Assembly (NCBI RefSeq): GCF_019393635.1
Contig: NC_057863.1
Span: 643,161,306-643,225,305, forward strand
DNA length: 64,000 nt
Reading direction: 5' to 3'
DNA from: Dromiciops gliroides
Lineage: Eukaryota; Chordata; Mammalia; Microbiotheria; Microbiotheriidae
Positions within the stretch are counted from its first letter, which is position 1; each line of letters begins with the position of its first letter. The notes beneath the pieces are model-generated. The model had not been told where the DNA came from. It saw only the letters and a list, made by a program, of their open reading frames with translations, and ran no database searches. The position numbers were made by a program, and so were the translations under genes. Below, piece after piece: positions 1 to 11,815 of this stretch.

Positions 1-28
1 GTGGTGGTGGTCACAAAGTATACCATAT

Positions 29-202
29 GGGGGCAGCTAGGTGATGCAGTGGATAAAGCACCAGCCCTGGATTCAGGAGGACCTGAGTTCAAATCCAGAC
101 TCAGACACTTGACACTTACTAGCTGTGTGACCCTGGGCAAGTCACTTAACCCTCATTGCCCCACAAAAAAAAAACCAAAACACATACAACCCCTCCCAAA
201 AA
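29..202 (+). repeat. WSINE1-type CORE-SINE (tail-B form)
   Basis: The tRNA-like head gggggcagctaggtgatgca is followed by the CORE part and a tail in cattgcccc plus A-rich DNA. It is flanked by a 14-bp repeat, aaagtataccatat (15-28) and aaagtacaccatat (203-216). Confidence 0.9.
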
Positions 203-384
203 AAAGTACACCATATACCCAATAAATAGGCATCAAGTTTCTGTTTGAAGACCAAGGAACTGAATGACCTCCTGAAAAGCCCACGGATAGAACATGAGCA
301 AGCTCAGGTCACTTAACAAAAATTGGATTTTCCCAATCTAGGAGACCTTTGTTCAGACATTCCCTGGCTACAAACAGGTTGCTT

Positions 385-478
385 CTCCTTTGTCTGCCTC
401 AGTTTCTTCATCTGTAAAATGGGGGAAATAATAGCACTTACCTCCCTGGATTGTTGTGACAATCAAAGGAGATAAATG
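385..478 (+). repeat. MIR 3' part
   Basis: Typical MIR tail: cagtttcttcatctgtaaaa followed by the ataatagcacttacctccc block. Confidence 0.7.
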
Positions 479-779
479 TTTTGAAAATGTTAAAGTATAA
501 TGCCCAAAGGGCTATAAAGCTATGCATATCCTTTTACCCAGCAATACCACTATTAGGTCTTTTCCCCAAAGAGATGATAAAAAAGGGAAAAGGACCCACA
601 TGTACAAAAATATTTATAGCTGCTCTTTTTGTGGTGGCAAGGAATTGGAAATTGAGGGGATGCCCATCAACTGGGGAATGGCTGAACAAGTTGTGGTACA
701 TGAATGTAATGGAATTCTATTGTGCTGTAAGAAATGATGAGCAGCTGATTCTACTCTTATAACATGACTGATGCAGAAA

Positions 780-846
780 TATGTTTAATATTGTTATGTA
801 TGTATATATGTATGTATACATATATAAATATATACGTATATGTGTG

Positions 847-905
<59 letters not shown>
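780..905 (+). repeat. (TA)n/(TG)n microsatellite inside L1 3' UTR
   Basis: Alternating tatg/tata runs pass into a (tg) run of about 17 units near 864-902. Confidence 0.9.
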
Positions 906-906
<1 letters not shown>

Positions 907-1444
907 ACCTATATGGGATTGCCTGCTGTCTAGGGGAGGGGAGGATAGAGGGGAGGGAGGGAGAAAAATTTGAAATTGGAAATCATGTAAACAAATGCTG
1001 AAAGCTATCTCTACATGTAACTGGAAAATAATAAAATACTTTTATTAAAAAAAAAAGAAAAAGAAATGATGATCAGGCAGATTTCAGAGAAACCTGGAAG
1101 GACTTGCATGAACTGATGCTGAATGAGATGAGCAGAACCAGGAGAACATTGTATACAGTATCAACAACATCATGTGTTGCTTAACTGTGATAGATTTGAC
1201 ACTTCTCGGCAATACAATGGTCCAAGATAGTTCCAAAGGACTCATGATGGAAAATGCTCTCCAAATCCAGAAAAAAAAAAAAAAGAACTGTGGAACCTAG
1301 ATGGAGATTGAACCATACTATCTCTATTTTTTTTTGTTGTTTTTCTTTTTTGAGGTTTTTCCTTTTTGCTCTGATTCTGCTTGCATAGCATGACTAATGC
1401 AAAAATATGTTTAATGTGATTGTCATATATAACCGATATCTTGA

Positions 1445-1586
1445 GGTAGCTGATGGTACAGTGGATAAAACACTGACCCTGAATTCAGGAGGACCTGAGT
1501 TCAAATCCAGCCTCAGACACTTGACACTTACTAGCTGTGTGACTCTGGGCAAGTCACTTAACCCTCATTGCCCTGAAAAAAAAAAG
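1445..1586 (+). repeat. WSINE1-type SINE
   Basis: The head is diverged (ggtagctgatggtacagtgg) and the tail is the cctcattgccct form with a short A tail. It is inserted in an L1 3' UTR. Confidence 0.85.
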
Positions 1587-2189
1587 AATAGATATACATA
1601 TTTCTCTATACAGTGAAGGATGATATGACCATATAACCTATTAATTTCTAACCTATATCTTGCTGTCTTGGTGAGGGGGGAGGGATGGGAGGGAGGAAGA
1701 AAAAAATTGAAACTAGAAATCTTATAAAAACAGATGTTGCAAACTATCTCTACATGTAACTAGAAAATAATAAAATACTTTTATGGAAAAAAATGTTAAA
1801 GTATAAACACTAGCTGTTATCACCGTCATCATTATAAACCAGATCTTTGTAAGCTAAATCCAAAACTCAAACTCAAAACCAACTACTATCCCATGATACA
1901 CTGAATTTAGTCCTGGCTCTGCCACTTAATAGCTGTTTGACCTTCTGCAAGTTGTTCAACCTGTCTGAGTCTTTGTTTCCCCCCCATCCCCCATCATGGC
2001 CACATCTTTGCATAGGCTGTCTGTCCCCCAGTGCCTGAATGCCTTCCCTCCTTCCCTCCTTTCCGGCTTCTTTCCCAGTTCCTCAGTGAAGCACTTCCTG
2101 CTACAGGAACATTTTCCTGGTACCTTCAACTAGCAGCGCCCCCAAAGTTACTTTGTATCTGTTTTTACAAATGTACAATTTTATATTGC

Positions 2190-2252
2190 ACTTTTTTTTT
2201 TTGTGAGGCAATGAGGGTTAAGTGAGTTGCCCAGGTTTACCCAGCTTATATC
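2190..2252 (-). repeat. WSINE1 3' fragment
   Basis: Poly(T) is followed by tgaggcaatgagggttaagt and the gttgcccaggt block, then the match stops. Confidence 0.7.
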
Positions 2253-2417
2253 GCACTTTTGATATCACCGGGAATTTGATTTTTATCCCTGTAAAATATA
2301 TAAATATAAAATAAGTATATCAAAATATGTATTTAGATATACATTCATATATATACATTATACACATTAATATTTAATAAACGTGAAATAAAATCAAACG
2401 TGATCAAAACTACCTAT

Positions 2418-2577
2418 AGGGGCAGCTAGGTGGCGTAGTGGATAGAGCACCGGCCCTGGACTCAGGAGGACCTGAGTTCAAATCCAACTCAGACATTTAA
2501 CACTTACTAGCTGTGTGACCCTGGGCAAGTCACTTAACCCCAATTGCCTCACCAAAAAATAAATAAATAAATAAATG
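2418..2577 (+). repeat. WSINE1 (tail-A form) with TSD
   Basis: Complete SINE ending ccccaattgcctcacc and an (aaat)n tail. A perfect 12-bp repeat aaaactacctat flanks it at 2406-2417 and 2578-2589. Confidence 0.93.
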
Positions 2578-2989
2578 AAAACTACCTATGCATGTGTTTC
2601 TTTAAACACTGGCTAAAGAAACTAAAAATATCTGTTTCTCTGTGTCCATGTGGCTTACCACAAAAGAATATAAACTCCGTGAGGGCAGGGATCCGTGAGG
2701 GCATGTTTGTCTGAGTAGCTCCATTGCCTACAGTGGCATTTTGGTTTAGTGGATAAGGAACCAGCCTCTGAGTAGGGAAGAGTCCCCTTGGCCTCCAAGG
2801 CTTACAACTCTCCAAGACTGTTACAGAGAAAAGTGTTGACTTGCCATGGGAGAAGGAGCCCCTCGTTCAGAGCTGCCAACAGTGATAAGATCACAAGTTA
2901 GTTTCACCACCTACCCTACTTTCCCTACTCCCAGCACAGTAATAAATGCTTGTTGACTGACTGATTGATTGATTCTGATAGCCACTAAA

Positions 2990-4275
2990 CTAGTAACTCA
3001 GAGGAATGCTGTGACTAGAGATTATTTTAGCTAAGTGTTCAATAAAGTCTATGATGCAATTCTTCTGGGAAAAGTGTGGGTTAGATGATTGGACCGGTAG
3101 ATGGATTCCCAACTTAGCTGGATGACTGGACTAAAGGGAAAACATTAATAGTTTGATGTCAGCTTGGAAGGACATCTCCAGGCGGTATTAGGGGGGTTGC
3201 TGTCCTTGTGCTGCTAAAGAATTTTATCATGCTTATCAGATCCTCAGATGACACCTAGCCTGGAGGGACAGCTGACAAAAGGATGACAAAGACAGGATCC
3301 AAAAAGATTTAGACAGGCTAGAAGCACTGGAAGGAGCTGGGGGAAGAAATTTAATAGGGATAAATGTAAATAAAGTCTTACCTTGGGGTCCAAAAAAAAA
3401 GAGACCTGACTTCCCTAATACAAGATGGGACAGGAGGCAGGGTTAGGCAGAAATTGGTCTTGAAAATGATCTGAAAAGACCTGCAAAGACTTGTATGAAC
3501 TGATGTATAATGAAATGAGCAGAACCAAGAGAACATTGTGCAGAGACAGCAATGCTGTTTGATGAAGAACTGTGAATGACTTAACTATTCTCAGCAACTC
3601 AATGATCCAAGACAATCCCAAAGGACTAAGGATGAAAGAACTGATATTGACAGAACACAGGCTGACGGATGCTATTTTTCACTTTCTTTCACAGAAAAGG
3701 ATGGGAACATGGGGCCCTATTTGAACCTGGTCAGAATTCATTTGGAATAGTGTTCATTTCTGGTAGAACAGTTTAAGGAGGATATTAATAAGGGCAACCT
3801 GGCAGGTGAAGGGCCTTGAATTCATGTCATATGAAGTCTAGAGAAGAGATATGGTGCTGCTGCTGGTGGAATTTATAGAGTACCTAACGCCTGTTTGTGA
3901 AGCACTTTGCTTATATATATCTGCTCATTTTGATCCTTCTAAAAACCCTATGATAGGTGTCTTCTGATATCTGATGGGTTTTCAAATGGAAGGAATATTT
4001 GATTCATTCTCTTTGGCCCTAAAAGTCAGAACTAGGAGTGGGGTGGGGGATGGGGGGTTGGGGGTGTGTGTGCAAGGAGACAAATCTAGCCTGGATGAAA
4101 CTTCCTAATGATAAGAATAATCCAACAGTGGAATTGGCTGCTTCAGGAAGGAGTGGCTATTCCCTCATTGGAGATCTCTAGCAGAGGCTGGAGGACCATT
4201 TGTTGGGTATCTTGTAGAGATTGGATATGAATTGGAAGAGAGAACTGGTAAAGGACCTTCTCATTTTAAAATTCT
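2990..4275 (+). repeat. L3/CR1-type LINE remains with an L1 3' fragment in the middle
   Basis: Old CR1-clade 3' motifs are seen: gggataaatgtaaa, gaagggccttgaattcatgt, caacagtggaattggctgct, ggagatctctagcagaggct. Positions about 3440-3700 instead match the L1 3' end (agaccaagagaacattgtg type). Boundaries are approximate. Confidence 0.55.
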
Positions 4276-4429
4276 GCAGTTTAACTCAGCCCACTGTTCT
4301 TGACCATCACAACCATTTTAATTTTGGCTCTGTCATTCAGGGTGGTGGCTATTGCTCTCCAACCTTGTGTTACCAGATTGGATAAGCATGCCATCTATTC
4401 CTTGATCTCATCTGTTCCTATAGATTCTC

Positions 4430-4585
4430 TCTTTCTTTTTTTTTTTTTTTCAGGGCAATGGGGGTTAAGTGACTTGCCCAGGGCCACACAGCTAGTAAGT
4501 GTCAAGTGTCTGAGACTGGATTTGAACTCAGGTACTCCTGAATCCAGGGCCAGTGCTTTATCCACTGCGCCAACTAGCTGCCCTC
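4430..4585 (-). repeat. WSINE1 with TSD
   Basis: Poly(T), then gggcaatgggggttaagtga, ending in caactagctgccc. A 14-bp repeat tcctatagattctc lies on both sides (4416-4429, 4586-4599). Confidence 0.93.
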
Positions 4586-4654
4586 TCCTATAGATTCTCA
4601 AATCTACTCATCCTCAACTCTCAGCTGACCTCGAAGTCTCCCATCTCCAAGTAC

Positions 4655-4880
4655 TTATTTTTGTTGTTTGGTCATTTCAGTCATGTCCAACTCTTTGTGA
4701 ACCCATTTGGAGTTTTCTTGGCAAAGATACCAGAGTAGTTTCCCATTTCTTTCTCCAGCTCATTTTCCAGATGAGGAAACAGGGTTAAGTGAGTTGCCAG
4801 GGTCACACAGCTAGTAATTGTCTGAGGCTGGATTTGAATTCAGGTCTTCCTGACTACTTTGCAACCAAGATGCCCCACCA
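4655..4880 (-). repeat. MAR1 CORE-SINE
   Basis: It carries the MAR1 3' block (tgttgtttggtcatttcagt, ccatttggagttttcttggc) followed by the CORE part ggtcacacagctagtaattg. Confidence 0.8.
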
Positions 4881-5356
4881 AGTACCTATTAGACATGTCA
4901 GACCAGATGTCCAGTAAACACACACCCCTTTTGAGTCTTCTTATACCTTGTGCCTCTGCCCCTGTGTACTAGTTGATCAATGACACTGGCATCCTTGTGG
5001 GCCTTCTGATAAGATCTCTCGACTCTGGGCATTTTCACTGACTTGTCTCCCATGCCTAAAATGCTCTGACTTCTCTTCTAACTGACTAAATAATTGTTAA
5101 ACAGCACATGGCCAAGCACAGATCTCTGAGGATCATCACTTCTTCTAATTTGACACTGAACCATGAATCCATTCCTTGGGTCCTACCATTCAACCACCAT
5201 TCAAGCACTTCTGAACCCATTTATTTATACTATGGACTTTGGTCTAGCCCACATTGTTCCATCTTGTCCACAAGAATAGCATAAAAAATATTTTGCAAAG
5301 GTCTAGGTAAACTCTATCTATGGGTTTTCCAAATCTACTAGGATATTAGTTCAGAA
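4881..5356. other. Unassigned intergenic sequence
   Basis: No gene or clear repeat family recognised. Faint L2-like phrases occur (tcccatgcctaaaatgctct) but are too weak to call. Confidence 0.4.
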
Positions 5357-5622
5357 GGAAAGAAAGAAAGAAGGAAGGAAGGAAGAAAAGGAGAGGGGGA
5401 GAGGGAGAGGGAGAGAGAGAGGGAGAGGGAGAAACAAACAAGGAAGGAAGGAAGAGAGGGAGGGAGGCAGAAAGAAACAAGGAAGAAGGAAAGGAAAGAA
5501 AGAAGGAAAAGATAGGAAGGAAGGAGGGAAAGAAGGAAGGAAAGAAGGAGAGAAGAAAGGAAGGGAGAAAGAATGAGAAAAAGAAAGAAGGAAAAAAGAA
5601 AGAAAAAGAAAAAAGTGAGCTT
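5357..5622. repeat. Purine-rich simple repeat (GGAA/GAAA/GGGA)
   Basis: About 265 bases of imperfect gaaa, ggaa and gggaga units, nearly all purine on the plus strand. The open frame on the opposite strand here is an artefact of the repeat. Confidence 0.95.
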
Positions 5623-6221
5623 AAGTTGTAAGTACCCTGAGGGCAGGAATCGCAGAACCTAACAAAGACTTGGCACATTTTAGGATTTGAATAAATGCTT
5701 CTTGGTGAAGCTCTAGAATGGCCTTTTGTGATCACTGCTTCCTTTTCAAGATGTTCACTCTTTCTTGAATAATACTGCACACTCTAGAATTTTGTCAGGA
5801 ATGTAAGTCAGACTCCAGGGCCTACAGGCAAGACCATTCTGACTACTGCTCTTCTCTAATCATGCATTCTTTCTCCAGTTCTCCCCAGACTTTCAAAGAT
5901 CAATAACAGTGGTTCAGCAATTACATTTGCCTGTACTTAACAGTGTCTGACCTTCGGGCCAGGTCATGTGAACTCATGTGAAGGTTTCTAAGTGCTTCCC
6001 ATCTCACTGCTTATCTTGGGAATTAACTCTCTATTGGACATTTTTGTCCTGACCTTTCTAATCCAAAGATTTTTCTCCTTGAGAAAAAGAAGCAGAAAAA
6101 TGAGTTGAACCGTTCTGCCTTCTCCCTCTCCCACCCAATTCAAACACTGGTCCTTCTATTCATTTTATCCTCTTTTCTTCCCATCTCTCTTGGGCTGAGG
6201 TCCCTTTTAGAATTGAAGTCT

Positions 6222-6372
6222 AGAGGTAGTTAGTTGGCACAGTGGATAGAGCACCAGCCCTGGAATCAGGAGGAGTTGAGTTTAAATCCAACTTAAGACA
6301 TTTATTAGCTCTGTGACCCTGAGCAAGTCACTTAACGTTGATTGCCTCCCCTCACCCCCACCCTCACCCCCA
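6222..6372 (+). repeat. WSINE1-type SINE, diverged
   Basis: The head is ggtagttagttggcacagtg, then cagccctggaatcaggagga, with a C/A-rich degenerate tail. Confidence 0.8.
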
Positions 6373-6374
6373 AA

Positions 6375-7265
6375 ATTCAAGTCCAATCATTCTGGAGAAC
6401 AATCTGGAACTATGTCCAAAGGACTATAAAACTATGCATGCCTTTTTTTTTTTTTTTTTAGTGAGGCAATTGGGATTAAGTGACTTGCCCAAGGTCACAC
6501 AGCTAGTAAGTGTTAAGTGTCTGAGGCCGGATTTGAACTCAGGTACTCCTGACTCCGGGGCCGGTGCTCTATCCACTGCATCACGTAGCTGCATATGCAT
6601 GCCTTTTGACCCAGCAATATTATTGCTATCTCTGTGTCCCAAAGAGATCAAAGGAAAAGGATCCCTATGTACAAAAATGTTTACAGCAGTTCTTTTCGTG
6701 GTGGCAAAGAATTGGAAATTGAGGGGATGCTCATCAGTTGGGGAATGGCTGAACAAGTTGTGGCATATGATTATGATGGAATACTATTGTGCTATAAAAA
6801 ATGATGAGGGGGTGGTTTAAAAAACACACACACAACATGCCAAGATCTACATGAACTGATGCAAAGTGAAGTGAGAAGAACCAGGAGATCATTGTGCATA
6901 GTAACCAAAATGTTGAAATGATGATCAATTGCAAAAGACTTGGCTACTCTGATCAATGCAATGATCCAAGACAAGTCCAAAGGACTCACAATAAAAAAAA
7001 TACTGTCCACCTCCAGAGAGAAAACCAAGAAACTCTGAATGCAAATTGAACTGTGATATTCTCACTTTATTTAGATTTTTTTGCGTTTGTTTTTTGCAAT
7101 ATGACTAATGTGGAAATACGTTTTGCATGATTTCACATGTACAAATGACATCTTATTTGCCTTCTCAGTGGGTGGGGGAGAGATGGGAGGGAGAGAGAGA
7201 ATCTGGAACTCCAAATTTAAAAAGAAAATAATGTTTAAAAGAAATAAATGATAATTTTTTTACAT
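6375..7265 (+). repeat. L1 3' end with nested WSINE1
   Basis: ORF2 C-terminal coding remains ([26 protein letters not shown]) are followed by the L1 3' UTR and an A-rich end. A WSINE1 interrupts it at 6443-6593. Confidence 0.85.
6443..6593 (-). repeat. WSINE1 nested in L1, with TSD
   Basis: Minus-strand SINE with a (T)17 head. The L1 target tatgcatgcc is duplicated on both sides (6433-6442, 6594-6603). Confidence 0.92.
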
Positions 7266-7324
7266 TAAAAAAATTTGAGTCCATGGGCTTCTCTCTATTC
7301 ATTCTCCTTTGAAATCTGCTCTAC

Positions 7325-7580
7325 TAGTGTACAGAAGAGAACAAAAGAAAACTTAGAAAGAGGCACAGAAAAGTAAGACAGCTTTGAAAATGATGTGTAG
7401 TAGTATTTATTGCATAGTCCCCCTCACCCCCCAAAGCTAACTGTGTGAAATGGAAATTCATGATTTGATATTGGATCGATTTTATATTGGATCCTCTTTT
7501 TACATTGTGCTGTGTACATGGACATTTTTTTTTGGTCTTTTTGTATTTAAGTTCAAAATGAATAAAAAGAAAAAAAAAAA
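7325..7580 (+). pseudogene. Orphan processed retrocopy (3' UTR-like) with target-site duplication
   Basis: A 256-bp insert ends in a poly(A) signal (aataaa at 7561) and an A-rich tail. A 14-bp direct repeat with one mismatch flanks it: gaaatctgctctac at 7311-7324 and gaaatctactctac at 7581-7594. It matches none of the repeat families seen elsewhere in the window. It contains a T-rich, non-coding sequence like an mRNA 3' end. The source transcript was not recognised. Confidence 0.6.
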
Positions 7581-7594
7581 GAAATCTACTCTAC

Positions 7595-7960
7595 CCCAAA
7601 CTAGGATGTATAGAAGACTAATCTCAGGTTTTCTCTCTATCTCAAACCCTAGAGAGATTATTCCTCCCCACCCTCTAGGTCCCTACAATTTCCATCCCAA
7701 GCAACCAGTTTCTACTTGTTAAGCACATCTGCTTTAAAAAACAAAACCTTTTTTTCTTGCTTTTTTGCATTGTTATGATTTCCCAATAACTCCTTACCTG
7801 CCTTCAAGAGAACTGATAACAAAGGAGTATCATTACGCCAAAGAAGACGACATATTGATCCTGTCTGACAAAATGCCTCATCGTGAACATTCAGGCCACC
7901 ACCTTCCCCCGAGCCCACCCTCCTTCCTAACTTTGTTATTACTTTTGGTGGCACCACCAG
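7595..7960. other. Unassigned intergenic sequence
   Basis: No gene and no confident repeat. Only weak pyrimidine-rich L2-like text is visible. Confidence 0.4.
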
Positions 7961-8280
7961 GTTCATCACCTCCAAGTCATCGGCAGCTCTTTACTTTCGT
8001 TAATGCCCACATCCAATCTGTTGCCAAGTACTGTCGACTGCTTACACAACATCTCTCCTTTGTGGCCCTTCTCTCTTCCAAAAATCTTCTGGTCCATCTT
8101 CCTGCCTCGAATCTGTCTTCACTCCACTCAGCTGGAAAAAGTCATTTTCCTAAGGCTAGATGGACCATGGCATACCCTTACTCAACATACTTCAGTGATT
8201 TCGGTCTGTTTGACCATCGGCTTCTGTAGTCAAGGCTGGTCATTGCATTGATCAGAGTTCTGATGTCTTTCTCAATCTAA
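7960..8280 (+). repeat. L2 LINE fragment
   Basis: L2-like translated phrases (HIQSVAKYCR, followed by a PLWPFSLPK-type stretch) and pyrimidine-rich L2 3' ORF text are present. Confidence 0.6.
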
Positions 8281-8364
8281 ATGCTATCTCACTCAAGCAT
8301 CAAACATTTATTAAGCCTCTACAATGTACCAGGGACTAGGGATGCAAAGTTAAAAGAAAAACAG

Positions 8365-8516
8365 CTGGGGCAGCTAGGTGGCGCAGTGGATAGAGCACCG
8401 GCCCTGGAGTCAGGAGGACCTGAGTTCAAATCTAGCCTCAGACACTTAATGCTTACTAGCTGTGTGACCCTGGGCAAGTCACTTAACCCCAATTGCCTCA
8501 CCAAAAGAAAAAAGAA
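8365..8516 (+). repeat. WSINE1 (tail-A form) with TSD
   Basis: Near-consensus copy. A 13-bp repeat aaaagaaaaacag is found at 8352-8364 and 8517-8529. Confidence 0.94.
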
Positions 8517-8910
8517 AAAAGAAAAACAGTCTCCGCCCTCAAGGAACGATCAATCTAGCCCAAAGAGACAACCTGTATTTATGTAGGAATGCACAAATTA
8601 GTCACAAGATAACTTCTTTGGGGGAAGATGGGAGGTACCACTAGCTGGGGGAATGAGGAAATTCTTCATGTAGAAGGTGACATTGCAGCTGAGCCTTTAA
8701 AGAAGACATGGATTCTAAAAAGTGGAATTGAGGAAGGAGTATATTGAGGCATTGGGGACAACTGGGGCAAAGGCAGAGAATCTAAAGATGGACCATATTG
8801 TGCACAAAGAGTAGTAACATGTAATTATCCTGGAGCTCCCTCTTTCCCCTTCTTCCTCATTCCACATCACCCACATGCCTTCTACCACTATTTCTTTCTC
8901 TCTCTCTCTC

Positions 8911-9056
8911 TTTTTTTTTTGGTGGGGCAACGAGGGCTAAGTGATTTGCCCAGGGTCACACAGCTAGTAAGAGTCAAGTGTCTGAGGCCAGACTTGAACT
9001 CAGGTCCTCCTGAATCCAGGGCCAGTGCTTTATTCCCTGCACCACCTAGCTGCCCT
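8911..9056 (-). repeat. WSINE1 with short TSD
   Basis: Poly(T), ggtggggcaacgagggctaa, ending ccacctagctgccc. The repeat ctatttctt flanks it. Confidence 0.9.
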
Positions 9057-9839
9057 CGACTATTTCTTCCTTTAACCCCTGTCTCCCATGAAGAGGTGAC
9101 TAAGGCTAATCCCTTTACATGCATCTTCGATCCCATTCCATCTTGTCTTCTCTAAAAGAATACTCCCCTAATCATCCTGACCCTCTAATCAATATTCAAT
9201 CTCTCTCTGTCTGCTGGCTGCTTCCCTACTGCCTACAAAGATGTCCTTGTCTCTCCCAGCCTCAAAAAAGCCCTCATGTGATCCATCCATCTCTGATAGC
9301 TCTTGTCCTGTATCTTTCCTCCCTTTCATGGCTAAACTTCTTGAGAAGGCCATCTACAATTAGTTCCTCTATTTCCTTTCCTCTCACCCTCTTCTTAATT
9401 CATGGGTCTGGCTTCCAACTTCATAATTCAATTGCTCTCTCCAAAATTACCAGTGATCTCGAAATTGCCAAACTGAATGGCCTTTTCTCAATCTTCACCC
9501 TTCTTGACCTCTCTCAGTAGCCTTTGACTTGACTCTCTTCTCCTCGATACTACTCTCTTCCTTCCAGGTTTTCCTATGAGGTCGCTCTCTCCTAATCCTC
9601 CTCCCATCTGCCTTGCTGCTCTTTCTCAGTCTCTTTTGCCGCATCTTCACTGAGGTCATACGATTAAGCATGGGTGTCCCCCAAGGCTCTTGTCTTGGGA
9701 TCTCTTTTTTCTTCATCTCTCCCATTTTAAATGATGAGTCCATCAGGTTCCATAGATTCAATGATCAGTTCTCTGCATCTGTAGTCAGCCCAAACCTTTT
9801 TCATGACCATTGCCTATTAGACAATTTGAACTGGATATT

Positions 9840-9985
9840 GGTGGGGGAGAGAGGAAATAGAGGTTAAGTGATTTGCCCAGGGTCACATAGCTAGTAAGTA
9901 CCTGAGGTCAGATTTGAATTCAGGTCCTCTTGACTTCAGGGCCAATGTTCTATCTCGCTATCTATCTAGCCAGTGTCACCTGGCT
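9840..9985 (-). repeat. MIR/CORE-SINE copy inside L2
   Basis: CORE phrases gtcacatagctagtaagtac and tttgaattcaggtcctcttg are seen. Confidence 0.7.
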
Positions 9986-10632
9986 GTCCTTTGGACGTCT
10001 AATACCATCTTAAACTTATCATGTTCAAAAGCAAACTCATCTTTTCCTCAAAACCCTCCCTTCTTCCAAAGTTCCCTATTTATTACTCTAGAGAATACCA
10101 CCATCCTCCCAGACACCCAAGTTTACAACCTAGGCATCCTTCTCAACTCCTCACTCTCTATCATATACGCATCTATATCATACGTGGTATTTATCTCATA
10201 TGCATAAATTTGTCATATGGCCCCTATACAAATCAGTTGCCCAGTCTTATCATTTCTAACTCCCTAACATTTCTCACATATCTCTCCTCTTCTCTGACAC
10301 TGCCACCACCCTGGTGCAGGACCCCATCGCCTTACACTTGGACTATTGCAGCAGTCGGTCTGCTTTGAGTCTTTCCCTATTCCAGTCCACTCAGTTGCCA
10401 AAGTGATCTTCCTAAAATGTATATGGATGACCATGCCACTCTTCTTTTCAGTGAATTCCTATGTGTCCCTAATACCCCTAAACTCAAAAGATCCAATTCT
10501 CTGGTTGGCTTTTTAAATCCTTTGCAGCCTACCTTTTCTACTTTTCCATGTATCTTCCATGTTACTCTATAATCAAGCAAACCTTGGCCCCCTTGCTGGT
10601 CCTCACACAGTCTCCTGACTCCATGCATTTTC

Positions 10633-10794
10633 TTTTTTTCTTTTTTTTTTTTTGCAGGGCAATGGGGGGAGGGGGTTAAGTGACTTGCCCAGGGTCACCC
10701 AGCTAGTAAGCATCAAGTGTCTGAGACTGGATTCGAACTCAGGTCCTCCTGAATCCGGGGCTGGTGCTCTATCCACTGCGCCACCTAGCCGCCC
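10633..10794 (-). repeat. WSINE1 inside L2
   Basis: Poly(T), gcagggcaatggggggaggg, ending cgccacctagccgcccc. A short repeat tgcattttct flanks it. Confidence 0.92.
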
Positions 10795-11049
10795 CCTTGC
10801 ATTTTCTCTGGCTGTCCTCCATGCCTGGAAGACCCTCCCTCTTACTTTCACCTCCTAGATTCCTTCAGGTCTCAGGTCTGATCTCACCCATGTGCAAGAG
10901 GCCTTTCCAGATCCTTCACTATGCTAATACCATCTCTCTGAGGTCGCCTCCAATTTACCCTGTATATATCTTATGTCTACATCATTGTTTCCATCTTACC
11001 TCTCCAAATAGACTTTGATTTCCTTGAGGGCAAAGAGGCTGGGATCCCT

Positions 11050-11475
11050 GGATTGAGGAGTATGTTGATGGGAGGGGAGGGAAAAAGGTATAAGATGTCT
11101 GGAAAGGTGGTGTGAAGAGACATGGGGTATGAAAGGCTTTGAAAACCAAGCAGAAGGGGCAGCTAGGTGGTGCAGTGGTTAGAGCTCAGGCCCTGGAATC
11201 AGGAGTACCTGAGTTCAAATCCGGCCTCAGACGCTTGACACTTACTAGCTGTGTGACCCTGGGCAAGTCACTTAACCCCAATTGCCTCACCAAAAAAAAA
11301 AAAAAAAAGAAAACCAAGCAGAAGATTTCATTTTTAATCCTGGAGGTGACAGGGAATTATTGGAGTTTATTGTAGAAGGGGGTGACATGGTTAGATCTGG
11401 GCTTGAGGAAGATCACTTTGATAGCTGAATAGATGATGGAGTGGGGGGTCCAGTGAGATGTAAGAGGTCAAATTT
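11050..11475 (-). repeat. L2 LINE fragment, antisense, with WSINE1
   Basis: It contains the reversed L2 phrases ggtgacatggttagatctgg and gaagatcactttgatagctg. It abuts the plus-strand L2 to its left, so two L2 copies lie tail to tail. A WSINE1 is nested at 11157-11308. Confidence 0.65.
11157..11308 (+). repeat. WSINE1 (tail-A form) with perfect 16-bp TSD
   Basis: Near-consensus copy with a (A)17 tail. The repeat gaaaaccaagcagaag is present at 11141-11156 and 11309-11324 without mismatch. Confidence 0.95.
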
Positions 11476-11645
11476 GCCTCCTTCCATTCAGATTACCACT
11501 TCATCTTGCTTGTCACCCAAACTTTGTGCATTTTATACGTTGACAGCTGAGGCCAGGGGTTTTATCACAGGCTCCTTTCTGGGAATTTTCTGTGAATTTC
11601 TGTTTGTGTCTGTTTGTATCTTTCATTTAATATCATAGCTCTTTG

Positions 11646-11815
11646 GGGGCAGCTAGGTGGCACAGTGGATAAAGCACCAGCCCAAGATTCAGGAGGACCT
11701 GAATTCAAATCCAGTCTCAGACACTTGACACTTACTAGCTGTGTGACCCTGGGCAAGTCACTTAACCCTCATTACCCCGCTAAAAGAAAAGAAAAGAAAA
11801 AAGAAAAAAAACAGT
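11646..11815 (+). repeat. WSINE1 (tail-B form)
   Basis: The head is gggggcagctaggtggcaca, with gattcaggaggacctgaatt and the ccctcattaccccgc tail plus an A/G tail. Confidence 0.92.

Larger units (their letters stand above)
480..1790 (+). repeat. L1 3' end, interrupted by a younger L1 (745-1060) and a SINE
   Basis: It encodes the ORF2 C-terminus ([41 protein letters not shown]), then the L1 3' UTR ending in aataaaatacttttatgg. A 316-bp 5'-truncated L1 sits inside it at 745-1060, bounded by aagaaatgatgagcag (729-744) and aagaaatgatgatcag (1061-1076). A WSINE1 is inserted at about 1445. Confidence 0.85.
9100..11040 (+). repeat. L2 LINE, reverse-transcriptase region to 3' end, with SINE insertions
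   Basis: The translated RT motif MGVPQGSCLGI at about 9668 matches the L2 GVPQGSVLGP block. It is followed by remains of the L2 C-terminal ORF, the LDYCS-type phrase near 10338, and the 3' end before 11040. A MIR-like copy (9840-9985) and a WSINE1 (10633-10794) interrupt it. Confidence 0.8.

Noticed and set aside
5346-5780. Long antisense open frame rich in Phe/Ser/Pro
   Set aside because: It is the complement of a purine-only simple repeat. No stop can form in such units and there is no coding signature.
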